From the NCBI GenBank assembly GCA_023079485.1, contig CM041090.1:38094874-38158873 (forward strand): DNA of 64,000 nucleotides, given 5' to 3'. How positions within the stretch are numbered: position 1 is the stretch's first letter; every line of letters starts with the position of its first letter. The notes under the pieces are model-generated. The model was not told where the DNA came from. It did no database searches and saw only the letters and a list, made by a program, of their open reading frames with translations. The translations under genes and the position numbers were made by a program. This DNA comes from Archilochus colubris. Its lineage: Eukaryota > Chordata > Aves > Apodiformes > Trochilidae. Of this stretch, positions 63,924 through 64,000 are shown one piece after another.

Positions 63924-64000
63924 CTGTTTATGGCCAAGCAAGGGGATTTTAGCTTATCAGCACTTTGTTATTTACATTCCCACACCCCATCCACCCACCT

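Noticed and set aside
61025..64000. PCNX4 3' end, expected from human gene order
   Set aside because: No minus-strand translation in this interval resembled the PCNX4 C-terminus as I remember it, and the candidate exon at 63783-63923 does not fit it either.
1..64000. CRISPR arrays, operons, tRNA or rRNA genes, intact retroviral elements
   Set aside because: The window is vertebrate nuclear DNA. No regularly spaced repeats, tRNA-like cloverleaf or long gag/pol-like frames were recognised by eye.

Overview
The window is vertebrate nuclear DNA and almost certainly from a bird. It has long AT-rich introns, two CpG islands, and about nine fragments of the CR1 LINE family, several ending in the ATTCTATG-type 3' tail typical of birds. 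No species can be named from the sequence alone.

Two protein-coding genes are supported, arranged head to head. PPM1A (PP2C-alpha, a metal-dependent Ser/Thr phosphatase) lies on the minus strand. Its large first coding exon is at 9290-10123, the second at 7389-7506 and the third at 2305-2413. The last 29 or so codons lie beyond the left edge. A non-coding first exon is inferred in the CpG island at about 24.4-25.9 kb, giving a first intron of about 14.8 kb. DHRS7 (an ER-membrane short-chain dehydrogenase/reductase) lies on the plus strand. It is complete in seven coding exons from 41193 to 60850, encodes 336 residues, starts in a CpG island at about 40.7-41.5 kb and has a poly(A) signal at 60996. 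The divergent PPM1A/DHRS7 order agrees with the human 14q23 neighbourhood as I remember it.

Layout: 1-10141 is the coding end of PPM1A with its introns. 10142-24903 is intron 1, with one CR1 copy and two homopolymers. 24360-25970 is the PPM1A CpG island, with two perfect CRE palindromes and an NRF1-like site. 26.1-40.5 kb is intergenic, with CR1 fragments, a ZNF143-type motif and no gene that I can recognise. 40.5-61.0 kb is DHRS7. 61.0-64.0 kb is downstream sequence with no recognised gene, except a possible minus-strand exon at 63783-63923.

The two genes are neighbours and not a pathway: one is a cytosolic/nuclear phosphatase of stress and TGF-beta signalling, the other an ER reductase. 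The most notable observations are a decayed second copy of DHRS7 exon 4 inside intron 4, a read-through short isoform of PPM1A encoded at a weak splice donor, the paired CREs in the PPM1A promoter region, and the unidentified candidate exon at the right edge. I found no convincing new biological system.
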